From contig NW_025062475.1 of NCBI RefSeq assembly GCF_000002995.4, forward strand, positions 10,792,187 to 10,856,186: 64,000 nt of DNA, given 5' to 3'. Both the position numbers and the translations under genes were made by a program. Source of the DNA: Brugia malayi (lineage: Eukaryota > Nematoda > Chromadorea > Rhabditida > Onchocercidae). Numbering within the stretch: the first letter of the stretch is position 1; each line of letters starts with the position of its first letter. The notes beneath the pieces are model-generated. The model worked only from the letters and a program-made list of their open reading frames with translations, did no database searches and was not told the origin of the DNA. Below, in pieces: positions 38,151 to 53,159 of this stretch.

Positions 38151-41100
38151 GATATATTTTTTAACTTTCTTTTTTTTTGTTTTAAATATTTAATGCAAAT
38201 TAAGTTTTTCACACAAATCAATCATAAATTTTTCGTGTATAAGCAATTTTTTCAAAAATCTCTTAATAATTCAATTCACAAAAATGAAATAAGAATTCAA
38301 TAAGTGCAAATTCATACTTATTAATAAATAATACACTTTGATAGAATTTATAATTTTAATTACTGAATGATTAAATAAACCTTAATAATATTTTACAGAT
38401 ATACCATTGAGAGTATTAAAGATAATGATAATACCTAAATAATGAATATATTTGTTATATAATAATTTATATTAATTACCCATCATATTTGTCTTTCATT
38501 AATTCTGTTTTGAAATTTACAATGGTATAATTTAAATTTTACAGAGCTAACAAAATTATGCTTTCTCTCTCTCCTTTTTTTTTTTTATTTGTATAAAACA
38601 ATTTTTTTTCTTTGAAAACTAAGAAGCATTCATTCATATAACAAAAATTGTGCAATATTTTTCTGACTCATTTTGATGAGAATAAATTTTTAAGCTTAAA
38701 AAAGGAAAAAATACTTACTATTAGTCTTATTTTTTAATAATTACAAATATATCAACAAAAAAAGGCAGTGAAGAATAAAATTAAAGCATTTATTGATAAT
38801 GAAAAACTATTAGCTGATAACACATTTTACAGATAATAAACGATTGACTCATTTAAAACTGATATAATTTGATTATAATTTTTAGAACTAAAACTGTATA
38901 TGACAATATGAATGAGATAGAAGATGAATTAAATTGAGCTAATAGATAAAATTATAGGCTCTTTAATCTGATACAGTATACTACTGCTAATTGTTACTGA
39001 TATGATAATAACTGCTATCATTTGGCAACTGATCATATCAGCTGTCTTGTTCATGTGTTCATCAAATAGGGTGGATAGTTGCTTGTAAAGTTTTGCTAGT
39101 GATATAAGGTCAATCAAATAATGAATAAAAAAAAAAAAGGGAAAGATCCAATGATAAGCACTAGTATTACTATAAATCAAGTTTGAAAGGGCAAAAGTCG
39201 GGCAAATATTTGTGGGTAACAAGATGATAGGAATGAACGACGGGTCCAAAACGTTTATATGATGCTCACCTTAAACGATTCACTTCTTTCGTGCTTCTAA
39301 ATCGTATCAGAATTTTATTTTATTTCATTTCATTTCTTTTTTTCCATAGACTTTATCTATTTTATCTTTATATTACTATCATATTATTTAGTCATTTAAA
39401 ATTATTTTTAAATTATTTCAACTTTTATTTTAACTATCAAAAAAAGAGATGAAGCAATAAAAAAAACTAGTCATTTGCAAAAAAAAAAAAAAAAAAATTG
39501 GAGAAATTATGAGTTTTTTTTAAATTAATCAAGTTTTTTATTTTTATCTTTTATCAATAATGAAAATATTTTTTAATTTAAGACATTGCATTATATAGAG
39601 AAAGAAATTAGACAATAATTAGGAATGAAGTAATTAAATTTAAAATAAAAACGAATAAACATCCAAATCTCAAACTAAGGATATAAGCTAACTATGCTTT
39701 AAAGTTATATTATTATATATATATATAAGTTATATCATTATTATTATATTGTTTTAAAGTTATACTATTATATTAAAAAATGAAGTCATATTTATGACTG
39801 AAAAAAATTTTCGTATTTTTAAAAATAGTAAATTTAAAAGTCTTCTAAAGTTTGTTTTCTAACAGCAAAATGCTAAGCATATTTTGACACTATCATTTAT
39901 TACCCTCTCAAATTGTCCGTTCAATAAACATTTCGAACTTAATAAATTTATTTTATAATTTGAATTGATTTAAAATCTGAATGATAGCTCTTTTCTTAAA
40001 TCCAATCAAAATAGCTAAGACAGATTCGAAGTCTTCTTTTATATTAGTATTGCTGATAATCTTATCTGATTCCTTGTAAATTTTGAAAAACTCTTTCCAA
40101 AATTTTGTAAAAAAAGTCATAATAAAATGATTAAATTTGATGGCAAATAATTTGTATGCTAAATTAGTGGACATATTTTGATAATTAAATTTATCTAATA
40201 TGACCTATTTAATGTAAAATTTGTATTGATTTCAATCTGATTTTTAATTTCGAAAAATACTATCTAATACAACTGTAAATGATTAATTTTTGTAATTTGA
40301 AAAGAAGAAATTGTTAAACTCATTTAATTAAATCAAAAATAAATTTGTATTTGATTCATGAGATCAAGTCATCCTCATTAAATGTCATATGTCACATCAC
40401 ACCTTCACAAGTATAACCAATACAAAAGGCAATACTGTATCCTTTGGATCACTTTAGTCCAGTCATAATCCACGTGTACTTATATGATTTACGTGTAATA
40501 CGACATCTACCATAAAGTATCACAAATTTTAGAAACACTTTGGTTGAATATATTATAGTCATTTTCCAAAAATTTGACGACACACATAATAATTTACAAA
40601 ATTTTTTGTTTAATAAAAATTGATCGTATAAGGATTGTTTTGTAAATTAATTAATTAATTAAAATTTCTTAAGTTCAAAATTATCAATGAAAATTTTAAG
40701 TTCTCATTTTTTTTTTTCATTTTTAAATGAAATCAAAATTTTTAGTGAAAACTTCAAGAGAATAATAACTTACATTCAAATAAATTTTAACAATTAACTT
40801 TCTCATACTTAAATAATCAAAATTAATTAGCTCATATGTTTTCAAAATTGCTTGATGAAATCAAAAATTAACATCTGTGTTTCTTTTGTTGGAAACACAT
40901 GCTTATCAGATCAGATCTTAACATAAATCATTTGTTACAACAGCATCCTCTAAGCTTAAATCAATCAGCATTAATTTTACAATAAATTTAAGAAATAAAT
41001 AAAAAATGATTACTTTCCAAAGATTTTAGACAAATTATATAAATGATGAATAAGTAATTTTAGTAAAGATTGTTCGATAAAAGCTGTGTTTTTAGCTGTA

Positions 41101-44100
41101 ATTAATAAAATAATTTAATATATCAATTTAAAAATTTATTTAACAATTTCTGAATTATTACATTAATTATATTTAAACTGTTAAACAATCATTATAATTT
41201 GATCTATTTGAATAAGACATATTCAAGACTTTAATAAATTTCTTAGAAAAATACAAAAAAAAAAAAAAAAAAAAAAACTTTATCACTTTTTGATCGTACG
41301 ATCCTATTTAGAGCTTTTCACAGCTAATATATTCAACTTTATATCAGACCTATTGAAATAAAGAAGAATTTAAGAAAATAAGCGGAAATTAAAATTTTCT
41401 AAATTCTCACATGGACAATTAAAGATTTATTTTAAATAAAATTTAATAAATTCTCATATTATCATTAATTTATTAACATTTATAATCATTAACCTTCTTA
41501 ATCAACAACAGTGATAATAACACTTTGTTGATTACTTCCTAATATATAAATTAGTAATTTAATATGAAATAAAAGCTTAAATTGAAATTACTATTATCAT
41601 ATCATTGTGTTTATGCAATTTTTCATTGAAATTGCATTCATTGAAACCATACATTGTTATAATTTTAATTACTCGCAATTAGCTATAATAATATAATTAA
41701 TCAAATTTTATCGAAATTATACTTTCTCTGCCACAAAATTTAGAGAAAAAAAATCTCTTAATGTAATTTACAACTGAAACAAAACATAAAATATATAAAT
41801 TTAAAATTAAATTTACTATTTGCTTATTTTTATAATTCATAATTATAAACATATATTTGAAATTTAACAAATCAACAAATCAATTTAGAAAAATAATTTA
41901 GCCGAATTATAGTTGCATTCATCAGTGCTGTGAGCCTGAAATAATACACAACGTTGTGGTACTAAAATTTTTGTAAAATTGATAATTGAACTATTTTATA
42001 ATTAAAATGCGAAATTCTTATGAAAGACAAAAAAATGACATTTCAAGTAGTTTTGCTACCGTAATCCAAATTTTTTAACAATTTTCTCACTTTTTTTTCT
42101 GTTTGTTTGTTTGTTTTTGTTTGCAATTTTTTTAGTATTCTAAGATAGTATTGTATACAAATGAATGATTATTTCATTTCAAAAAAAGAAATTTTCTTTT
42201 TTTTCTTTTTGAAATTTTCGAAGAAGCATCTTTGAGACATCAAAGGAAGAAGAAATTGCACAAAGCTCATAATTTTTGACTTTTTAAATGGTATTCGAAA
42301 AATGAAATTTTCAAAAAAAGAAAAAAGGAGGAATTGACAGTAATGAAAAGATGAAACGGAGAGGAAAGGAATTGTTTTTCTTTTTGTGATATATTAAAAC
42401 AAAAAGATTTTTTTTTTTTTTGATTTCAATTCATTATTATTTATTTATTTATTTGTTTCTTTTTTTTTTTTTTGAAGTGGTAAAGGAAATGAAATGGAAA
42501 CAAAAATTTGCTACCGGAAGAAGGAAAATGAAATTTGAAACAAAAAAAAAAATAATAATAAAGAAAAAATTTGACATTTTAAAAAGGAAAAAAATTTTTT
42601 TTTATTTTTTGTTTTATCCGAATGAAAAATAAATTCTCAAAATTGAAATCAAACAAATACATTCGAGTAGAAAAAGAAAAAAAAAAGGTGAAAGAAAGAA
42701 ACTAAAATTTTCACATTTTTTCTTCTTTTTCGTTTTATAAGAACGAGGGACCTACACAATAAATTATTAATTAGAGAGATAATTAATTTTGTTATGGATT
42801 GAACTGAAATTTTTGCTTAAATAATTGCAGCACGAAATATTCAATTCAATTTGGAAGATTAATGATTACAATGCTTAGTGATATCATCTTTGTTGCGTAA
42901 GGTAAAGTAAAGCTTAGCTATAAATATGATAATGATAAGGTTAAAGGTTAAGGGACAGATATAATTTATTATTATATCACAAGAGAAAAGAATCAATTTT
43001 GTTATAGCAGAATTGATAGATTTTATGTTTTATATTAACAAAGTATATCAAACAAGTGATGTCATAGTATTGTGCAAAGCAAGTAATCTCGTGACGTACG
43101 AAGAGTAAGTTACGTTAAGTTACGTAACTAAAATGTAAGGTACTTTGCAATTCATACGTGTCTATACATGTATACATGCATTACTGTAGTCTTTTTATTT
43201 GTATATATGACTTACGAAAAGATTTTCATACGTACGTACAACGCCAAAAAATTTTTGCAACGTTGTTGTAATGCTAACGTAGAAGTAATATGATCTATAC
43301 AACTATTAATTTAATCAAATAATAATTATTTTGATGATAGTTTCATTGTGAAATTAGCAAACGTGTTGATTACTTTTTGCTCGAACTAAGTAAACTTTTA
43401 ATTTTCAATTTTTTCCGCTTATCATAAAGATATCATATAAAATTGCAAAGTTAATTTAGATTCTTTGGTTGAGAATTGTTTTAGTATCCTAAAATGCTAC
43501 TCTATTCAGCCATAAAGCTAATTAATTAATTTAATTAATAAAATTAATGAACGGTTGGTAAATTAATTTATAATTCATAATTGTATATTTTGCATTTGCA
43601 ATGACATCGATAATTCGGCGACCATTTAGTCTCATCGATGATAATTAGAATTAATTGTAAGTCTCATTTTATACTATCTAATACTCTACTATTATAGTTT
43701 TGATATTTGTCAAATGCAATCATTTCATAATCTAAATTTTCAACTTTTGTGAAAAAAAAAAAATGAATTCAATTCAAAAATTCTATTTCTATGTCATTGC
43801 ATTAAAAAGAGTAAACAATAGTTAAATTATTTAAATCAAAAACTGATTAATTCATAAACTATTGTTTTAATTCATTTGTCTATTTTTATCAATAATGATA
43901 TCTCTAATGATTTAAAAACATAAATCTGATAGCATAAATTTTAATTAATTTAATTTACAATTCATAAATTATTAAAATTTTGAATTTATAAATTCTGCAA
44001 TATGACAAAGCCTTAGTTTCATATGTATTATTTTTTATTTTATAAATAAATAAAACACATACTTTTATTAGCTATAAAATTTATCTGTACAATATGATAA

Positions 44101-45720
44101 CATATTGAAGTAATAAAATTTTCATATGACTATTTCAAAGTGTAAAATATTTTCAAAAATTTGAAACAAACTAAAAAAAAAGAGAAAATGTTCAACTATT
44201 GTTAACTTACAGACAATGAAAGTACGATTTAATTTATAAAAAAGAAAATCACAGAGTTAAAATTATGAATTATCTTTTTTTTTTTTTGACCAGAATCCTT
44301 ATAATTATGATTAATATGTAATACACTTTTTTTTTCCGGAGAACTCATTAATGACTGTTACATCGACTGAATATTCTAATATTATTATCAAGAAATAAAC
44401 TTTAACGGAATAATTGAACACTGATAGTGTTATCATCTAGTTAACTTGCTACCAATATTTATTATCAGTGATTTGCAATTTCAATTTTAACATACATATA
44501 TTTTACAATTAATTTTTATAGTATTATTTTTTTTTATACATACATTACTTTTCGTTTTTAATTAAGCATAAACACATTTTTAATTGCAAATTTGCAAATG
44601 TGCGAGACATAATAGTTGTAGTGGGACATTAAGAATGCATTAATTATGTCATCTTCAACAAAAATTTGGGTTTGAGAAACTAAAATTGTAATACTGAAAA
44701 AGTAAACATGCCAAGCAAAGTAAAGTCCAAAGTACAAATATTTCAAAATTCACTTATTTAGCTATATAACTAATTGAAATTAATCTACGATGAATTACCA
44801 TACAATAACTTCATAATAATCTGTTTGAATTATCGTAAAATTACAAAAGAATTTAAATTCACAAAAGACAAATAATTTAATTAGCAAAAATTGCAATAAT
44901 TCAATGCCCAAATAGTAATTTAATAAAGTACTACCACTATTACTACTGCCACTGCTAGCAGTTCCTATTAAAGCACATTGGTGATGTCACATACAATATG
45001 ACATATGTGTCATCCTACACCTTTCATAGACAATTTACCTTTTAATCATTTTTATCCTTTCCTCAAACTTTTCCATTAAATAAATTAATTCATGTTTATT
45101 TCTAAAAAATTCTCCTTTTTTTGATTTATAAATTTAATTCAATTCAATTCAATTCTATTTTCTTCAATTTAGTTGTCTGTTATTATGACGAATTTATTAT
45201 TAATGCTAAAATTACACCTGTAATATTAAAAATATTCAATAAAAAATTTAGTCTATAAATATGATATGATCAAATACAAAAATAAAAAAAAAAAATTATT
45301 TTGATATGAAAGGACAACAAATACAAAAAACTTGATCAATGCTATAAATTAATTTGTATTTTCATTTAAAAAAAAAGCGATAAAAAAATGTTATTTTCCA
45401 TTCAATGACTCTTTTATAATTATTAATAATTACTTGGATAATTTTTTTCAATGAATAATTTTGAGTTTTTATTAATTTCTTAACAAATAATTCGATGAAT
45501 TATGCATTACTTTCATTTTTGTTTTAAGTACAATAAGCAAAAAAAAAAAAAAAAAAAAAAAAAACGGATAAACACAAAATTAAAATTTCATTCAATTTTA
45601 CTTTACTGATTAATCATTTTTACAATATAAAAATTCACTGCAATTTATTTTTTAAATTACTTTTTAAACAGTCATTCATTTAAAATGAATTGTTTATTGC
45701 GTACCTCTCGAATGAGATAC

Positions 45721-45769
45721 AAAGGTCACTGATTATGTCTATTGAACTTTTTCAATTAAGTGACCTTGG
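45721..45769. promoter_or_regulatory. NBRE octamer with facing half-site (candidate)
   Basis: AAAGGTCA at 45721-45728 on the + strand, and ccaaggtca read on the minus strand at 45761-45769. The two face each other across about 32 bp in otherwise featureless AT-rich DNA. Confidence 0.3.
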
Positions 45770-47222
45770 CTTGCATCTTTATTCATAGATAATCTTTTTC
45801 AAATTTAAATTAAAATCAAAATGCAATAATTAATCTGTTTCTGTTATTAATTAAACGGGCGAAATAAATAGACAAACTATCACAAATATTCAATTAATTT
45901 CATATTAACTTGAAAAGAAATTCTAATTTGAAATATCATAAAAGTTTTTTTTTTTAAAAAAAAAAAATTAATTTTGTTTAATTATTTGATGCATTAAGAA
46001 ATAACTTCCTCATTACTTATTGACAGTTTCCATATTAATATAATATCACAAAATAAACAATCATTGATATTTGATGCAATTAGTATAAAATATAGTTTTT
46101 TGCTCTTTATGCTACTTCCGCTTTATGTTTGTGTCATCTTTACTCTACTAATTTTATTTATTCAAATAATTTAAAAATATGGTAACTCTGTTTGATTTCA
46201 AAACAATTCATTCAAATTTTTAAAAATTAAAATTAAAAAAAAAAAAGGAAAATAAAGGAAAATCTGTCTGAAATCAAATTTCATTAAAAACGACTAAATC
46301 AAGCAATGAGAAATGCTCTTTCTTCCTCTTACACTATCACTTGAATCAAACAATAGATGGATTTAAATTTTTGAGAATTATTAATTTTTTCAATTTTAAT
46401 ATAAGGCGGTAATGACCATATAGAATTTGCGCAAAAGTTTAATTTTACTTTTCTGAATGTTTTGATGAGAATTCTCAAATTCAGAAATACAAATTTCTAT
46501 TAAATTTTTATTCAAAAATATATTTGTGTATAACTATAAAAAAATATACATAAGATAATGGTTTTATCAATTCTATTGAAATTATAATAAAAATGAAATT
46601 TTTGTACTAAGTAAAAAGTTTCTGCTTTAATGGAATAAAATCGTACAGAAAGCGCAATTGTCCAATTTCTTCTTGCTTAAGGTTTATTTCGTTATTTTAT
46701 TAGGATTTTGACAACTTATTGCATAAGTGACTTCCTTCATCCCTAGCTTAGCTTATCAGTGATACCGAAGATTATCTCTTAGGTAAAATCAAAATATCTT
46801 TTAGGTAAGATAAAAGTATCTTTTAGCTTTCACAAAAGTTTCATTTTTGTCATTACTTCTACTATAATTTTAATCCTTAGTATGCATTCATTGCATAGCA
46901 CTTTGTATTAATAACATTTCATGAAAAAAAAATGATAAAATTTGTTGATGAAATTTAAATTTTAACGAAAATCCTTCGAAAAAAAAAAAGTTACACAGAA
47001 AAAAGTTATGCACAATGGAGGAAATCTTTTCGAAGAACTTTTAAATGTCAGTCATCTGGCTCTAATTCATAATTCTTTAATTAATGAGGAAGAAAACCCG
47101 CGGATAATGTCGCTTTTTTGCGCTTAATATGATAAATTGGATAGAAACACTAACACTCAGCCAGCAACTTCCTGCTTTTTTGTTTTTTTTTCTCGAATTT
47201 TGTGCTAATGAATTGTTTTTTT

Positions 47223-47258
47223 CTCCCTCTCTCCCTCTCTCTCTCTCCCTCTCTCCAT
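47223..47258. repeat. (CT)n microsatellite
   Basis: CT/CCCT-rich tract. Confidence 0.8.
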
Positions 47259-49463
47259 TTTTCTCTGTTTACATTTACAAAATTAATTAATACAGAAGGA
47301 GGACAATTGACAAAGTTATCTTTTCTGTCCCATATCTATCTGTTCGATCCCATTTGCGCATCACTCATTCCACCTCAAATTACAAATTTACTTTTTTTAA
47401 TTTTTATTTATAGAAAATAAAGACTGATTAATTTACATTTTTAGTAATTTAAAAGTTTTTATTGAATGTTTTTGTGTCGTTTAGGGAAGAGTTTCATTAG
47501 CGACAATATCATTCAAATTTTGCTGAACAAAAAAGTGTTTTGAAAGAGAGAGAGAGAGAGAGGGAGAGAAAGGAAAGGAAAGTAGAGAAAAATGAAAGTG
47601 AGACCAATGGTGGAGACAATTATTGTGACAAGTAGAAAAAGCTTATGGAAATTTTCGTAATGCATCATCTATCTAAGTCATATTTAAGATGAAGCTTATA
47701 TATTAGCTTGAAATTTGTCAATTGTTAATAAAGATTGAAATTTTTTACAAAAAAAAAAAAAGCTATTTTAAGAATTTGAAGTATCTTTTTTTTTTTCAAT
47801 GAGTAAAAGAAAATAAAGCATTTCATTTTGTTAAATGGGAAAAACAAAATACTGAAAGATAGTTGAGCTAAAATTAAATTTGTCAAAGTAATTCAAAGGT
47901 TAAAGTTACGAATATACAATTCAACAAGAATTGTTCTTCACTTAATTTGTCGCATTGTTTGTTCTATTTTATCATAAATTTCCTTAAATTGTTCCAAAAT
48001 ATTTTCTAACATAACAGAATGTGACTGTCATCAAATTTCAATTAATAACATAAGTTCGAGAGAATAGACTATATCAGATAAAATGATAATATTTTTTTAA
48101 AAAATAAAAATTTAAAATAATCATTGAAAATGATCAAAATTTGTAGGAAATAAATTATTCGTTGCTCATTAATATACTCATTAATTAACTCATTTTAATT
48201 AATTGATTGTGAGTGAAATATTATTGTATTTTGTCATACTGAACAAGTAGCATTTTCAGTAATTGCAATCATAAAGAAATTATCATTTTGTATTATCAGC
48301 GATCTCACTTTTGGTACTTTTTACCGCCTAATAATCAAATGATAAAATTTTTTAAAAAAAAAAAATAAACAATTTTTATAATCTATGATTGTTACTTTTT
48401 TATTTATTCAACTTCTTTGATAAATTATTGCTAAAAAAAATTTATAAATGAAATACGTTCTTTTTCCAAACTCATCGAAACTCTTCTGTTACTTTTATAG
48501 CACAAACTCTTCCCTTTCTACATTTCATCTTTTTAATAAGTATTTTAGTTCATCTTAGTAAGAATTAAAAGAATAATTGATAAGGGATATCATTTTCAAA
48601 TTATCAAATTAAAATTCGTCTTTAATTAAGGAATTTATGATTAAGGAAAAAGAAATTTTTAATTTAGGAATAAACCATACAAAATGCAATTCTTTACTTT
48701 ATCTATTTGCTATTTTCATACACTAATTTTTTGCAACATTTTGCAAATATTTCCACCATAGATAATAAATGAAAGCATAAATAACAAAAGTAATAATTAA
48801 TATAGTTTAATTAGTAATTGATAATGATAATAAACAGTAAATAAATAACAGTGATAGTAATTAGAGTAGTAGCAATAATAATAACAACCACAACAATAGT
48901 AATAATAATAACAACCAATACTGATAATGCACTGATAACAAAAATCATTGCATGAAATAAAAACAGAAAATGTTTGCTTAAACAAAAAAGAAAAAAAGAG
49001 AAATAAGAATATTTGAAAATATATAAATTTTGAATATATTCTTTATAGCAATGGAATGGATATAAAATAAATGATACGCATGAATTGCTTTTTGCGTAAT
49101 TTTTGATGATAAACGAGGAGAGAGAGAGAGAGAGAATAATTGAAAGAGAAAGAGATGAAAAAAGAAAAGATAGAAATAAAATTGCCTATGAATTTTTTTT
49201 TTTTATCACAAAGTTGCTTGCATATTTAAAGCAGTAAGCATGATTTCAGTGGATTTGAAATAAACAAAAGCAATGAAAGATTTACTATTTCTTTTATTAT
49301 CTAATATTAAAATAGGTTCATACCTTAAATTTCATTCATTTACATCAATTATTTATTAATTGATGTAATTTTATTTTTTTTAAAAAAAAAGAAAAAATTG
49401 CAGCAAAATTTAACTTATAATTTAATATTTTTGTTAAATTGATGAAAAGTTTAGGTTTTTTTT

Positions 49464-49508
49464 TCTCTCTCTTCCTCTCTTCCTCTCTCTCTCTCTCTCT
49501 CTCTCTCT
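49464..49508. repeat. (CT)n microsatellite
   Basis: CT dinucleotides with a few CTTC interruptions. Confidence 0.85.
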
Positions 49509-52500
49509 TAAACTTATTGCAAGTAGAAATTGACAATTAATTGGATTTTATTGGAATAGGATAAAATGACGATTTTATCCATTTACATATGATAAAGTAT
49601 AAGTTTACTTGGTAATTACTTAGTTAACTGTAATTCTATTTTGTATATATATTTAATATATTAATTTACTAGTAGAATTATTTTTAATTTTTTTTATTAT
49701 ATTTTTCTGTTAAATTTAATATATTTAATAATTTTATTTTTTCTATTATATTTAAAAAATATTTTTGCTATATCTTTTTCGTATTATATTTAATATATTA
49801 ATTTAATAGTAGAATAATTTAACAAAATTAACTACTTGACATTTAGCATTATTGAGAAGGTTTATATTTCTAATATAATTTAATGTGTTCATTCATTTCT
49901 ATACGTTATATCATATACTGATAAAGTTTGACTGATTGTGGTGATAATTTCGGTGATAGCGATGATAACGATGACTCATAGTTTCTTACTGATAACAACA
50001 AGGATAGAAGAACTGATTGTTTGCAAAGCGACGAGTGAAAATCTCACTGAGATATTATCGCTTCAGACACTAAAAAAAAAATTACATAAATGAAAATATT
50101 AGTGATAAAGAAATTTGATAACAATGATATATCAGTGGTAATAATTAATATTCAATGCCTCAAATATTACTTTTTTACTGCATTATGCCAATACTTGTTA
50201 AACTAGTGATAAGATCAATCAAGTTCATGATCAGTTCAATCAAATAAGATCAATTAAATTTATTGTTGTAATCTATTTGAAGGTTATTCTAACTACAAAT
50301 AAAACTTTCGTTTGTTAATTTTTTTTTTGTTAATTGTCAATTGATAGATCTTAAAAAACAAACAATTCATCATTTCTGGCTAAGCCATAAAGTTAAAAGT
50401 TTATTTACGGCCTTTTTTTTATTTATTTTTAAAATTTCTGATTCATTTAAAAGAGTTTAAGGTGCGGAGAAGGAGGAAGAAAGAAATAAAAAAAGAAGGA
50501 GAAAGAGTTTTTGTCGATTGGGCATATCCATATTTTACTAATTAAGTCATTAATTAAATAATTTATTATTTCATTTTAAAATTTTGTTTATCCTAAAACA
50601 AAATACTGCAATTCTATATTATAAAAAATATCATTTATTAAGCTTATTTAAACATCAATGCACTACAAAATTGATAACTGATAATTTGTTAAGAATTTTT
50701 TTTCTTTGAAGTGATTAGGGATTAATCAATTGTTTCTTTTAAAATGCTAAAATAAATCAGAAAGATAGAATTACTATTTTATTTACCCAAAAAATGTAAA
50801 CCAAGCCAGCTATTGATTTCAAAAAAAAAAAAAAAAAAAAAGAATTTCAAGGAAATTTGAGATATACTTAGATGCTGTTGACAACAGATAAATTAAGCAG
50901 AAAATTTAAAATTCATCGTTTACATTTTTTGCAAGATTACCATACTAATTATAATAATCAATAAATTATCATTTCTACCAGATAGTTTGAAACAATGAAT
51001 TATCAGTCGATTATCACAGCTTCTTTACTAGTATTGTTATTATCATTTAGTAATAAAGGAAAAGAAAATTAAGAGAATTTAACAACAATTATCGCCATCA
51101 AATAAAATTTTTCATCCAATTTAATTCTTTATCCAAACAGATTTATTTGATTCTTTCATTTCACTTTCATTTCTTTGTTTCACTCCTATTCTTTTTATCA
51201 TTTCTTCAGCAATATTTGCAGGTAAAGATTTTCAGGATTCGGTTGAACCGATATGTTTCAAAGTTTGTTTATTAGAAAACGAACAAAAAGCAACACTAAT
51301 TCTATAGAGTTAATTAATTCAATTAGGAAAATTTATCTAAAATTGAAATAAATTAGCCTTAATCAATACTGTGATATTTCAAAGTGCCAACCCTTTCTTA
51401 TCAATTTTAATTTATTTGTCAAAATACTTCAATCAATGCTATCATTAAATTAGAATGGAAAATCAAGAAAATAATTATTCATAGTTTATGCTTTTAATTA
51501 TTCATTAACTACAAATTTGCTTTTGAAATAAATTTAGTAATCAAATCCTTCCATTGAAAAATTAATATTATAATAGCTTTTATCCATTATTTCCAAAATT
51601 TACTACGTTTGAATAACTTCTTTAAGCAATTTTGTATATTTTATCTCATTTTCATGAGAATTTTTGACTTGGACTTTGAGAGTTAATATAATTTAACTTA
51701 GATAATTTTTCTTTTCTTTAATGTGAAATGTAGTTTGACTGAACTAAAAACAATGAAATGAGAAATGTATTCGTATTCTCAATGATTCCTTTATTCTTAT
51801 ATTTTAGTTTTTAATTCATTTAACTTTTGCTAAAATTTTGATTGAAATTACAATAATTTAATGTTTAATGTATATTTTAATTTCTTATTCTCTAATTTTC
51901 AATGAAAGAGCAAAAAAAATTGATCTTTGCTTCAGTTATTTACCATCCGCCAAATATTATTAAATCTGTTAATGTCATTTTCAATTGTTATAAATAATTC
52001 AAACAGTTCTTTAAATGTCAAATGTTTGCTTAGCCTAAGTACTGTGAAATGAAATAATCAGAATAAAATTAAATTTACAATGCAAATAATAATTGTCTTA
52101 GAAACAAGCGTCTATTAAATTTATAAAAATGAACATTTTTATTATATTTTTTATATCAGATTCTAATTTTTTTTCGAAATTTTAATAAATTTATGGCTTT
52201 TAAATAGCTCTTTTTACTGATAATCGCTTACAATTAATTTCTATTTATATGATTCTAATATCTTTTTTAGGCTCTGATGGCTTACATATAGACCTTAAAA
52301 TGCATATTAGACTTTTCGGCTATACTAATTTTATGAATAAAACTATCAATAAGTGTATCTTTTACGTAACTTACACTTTATCGTTAATACTCAACAATAA
52401 TTTAAGTTTTTCAGCAACGGTATTAGTTCAATTTTAATTAATCTTAAAAAACAAATTTAACTTTATTATATAATAATTGTTTATTAAACTATTAAGAGAG

Positions 52501-52698
52501 AAAGTAAGTTAAAACAACTTTTAAGAATTTATTGCAGTAACTTCTTAAAAGTGTCATCGTTATATTCAAATATTCTATCATTTTTTACTCCCAAAAAAAA
52601 AATATGCAAAAGTTTAAAGTTTCTAATTTTAGCACGAATATATTAATTAATCAACAAAATGCCTTAGAATCTTTAAATTAGCTCATTAAGTGGTACTG

Positions 52699-52726
52699 AT
52701 GGGTCGGGTCATATGGGTCGAGTCAT
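52699..52726. repeat. Tandem pair of a 14-bp half-site-like element
   Basis: ATGGGTCGGGTCAT is followed directly by ATGGGTCGAGTCAT, one mismatch between copies. Each contains GGGTC and (G/A)GTCAT, resembling overlapping nuclear receptor half-sites. It lies about 1 kb from the candidate NR4A first exon. Confidence 0.6.
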
Positions 52727-53159
52727 AAGCGGCGGTAATAGTCTCAATGGATTATCAGTCTTCTCTGGCTCATCTACTATCACTCTATCTTACTACTCTC
52801 AAAAATTGGTTATTGATTGGATTTAATCTTTTCATAAGTAACAAATAGGTAATATTTTCACAAGGTTGCATCCTCAATGATAAGAAATGAGATAACAAGT
52901 TGCTAGCAATGAGAATCAATCATTCATTTCATTGGTCAATTAATTAATTAATTACTTAATTAGGCAGTAAAAAGATGAAAATTTAATACAAGGAATAAAA
53001 TTCATTCATTCTTACTTAACTTTTCAAAAACTTTCCATATTCATACTAACTGCTGTTGCTTCTTAAATTGAACTGTCATTTTTCAAATCCACTTGAAGTT
53101 ATTATCATAAGAAGAGATATAGATAGAAATTAAGATATGGTCGGCACATTGTTGAAAAG

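Noticed and set aside
38929..39249. 106-codon minus-strand open frame
   Set aside because: Hydrophobic Ile/Ser-rich translation interrupted by a poly-Phe run from a homopolymer; no splice signals consistent with it.
47202..47420. + strand open frame starting with a Leu/Ser-rich segment (secreted protein?)
   Set aside because: The hydrophobic start is the translation of a CT microsatellite; the rest has no motif.
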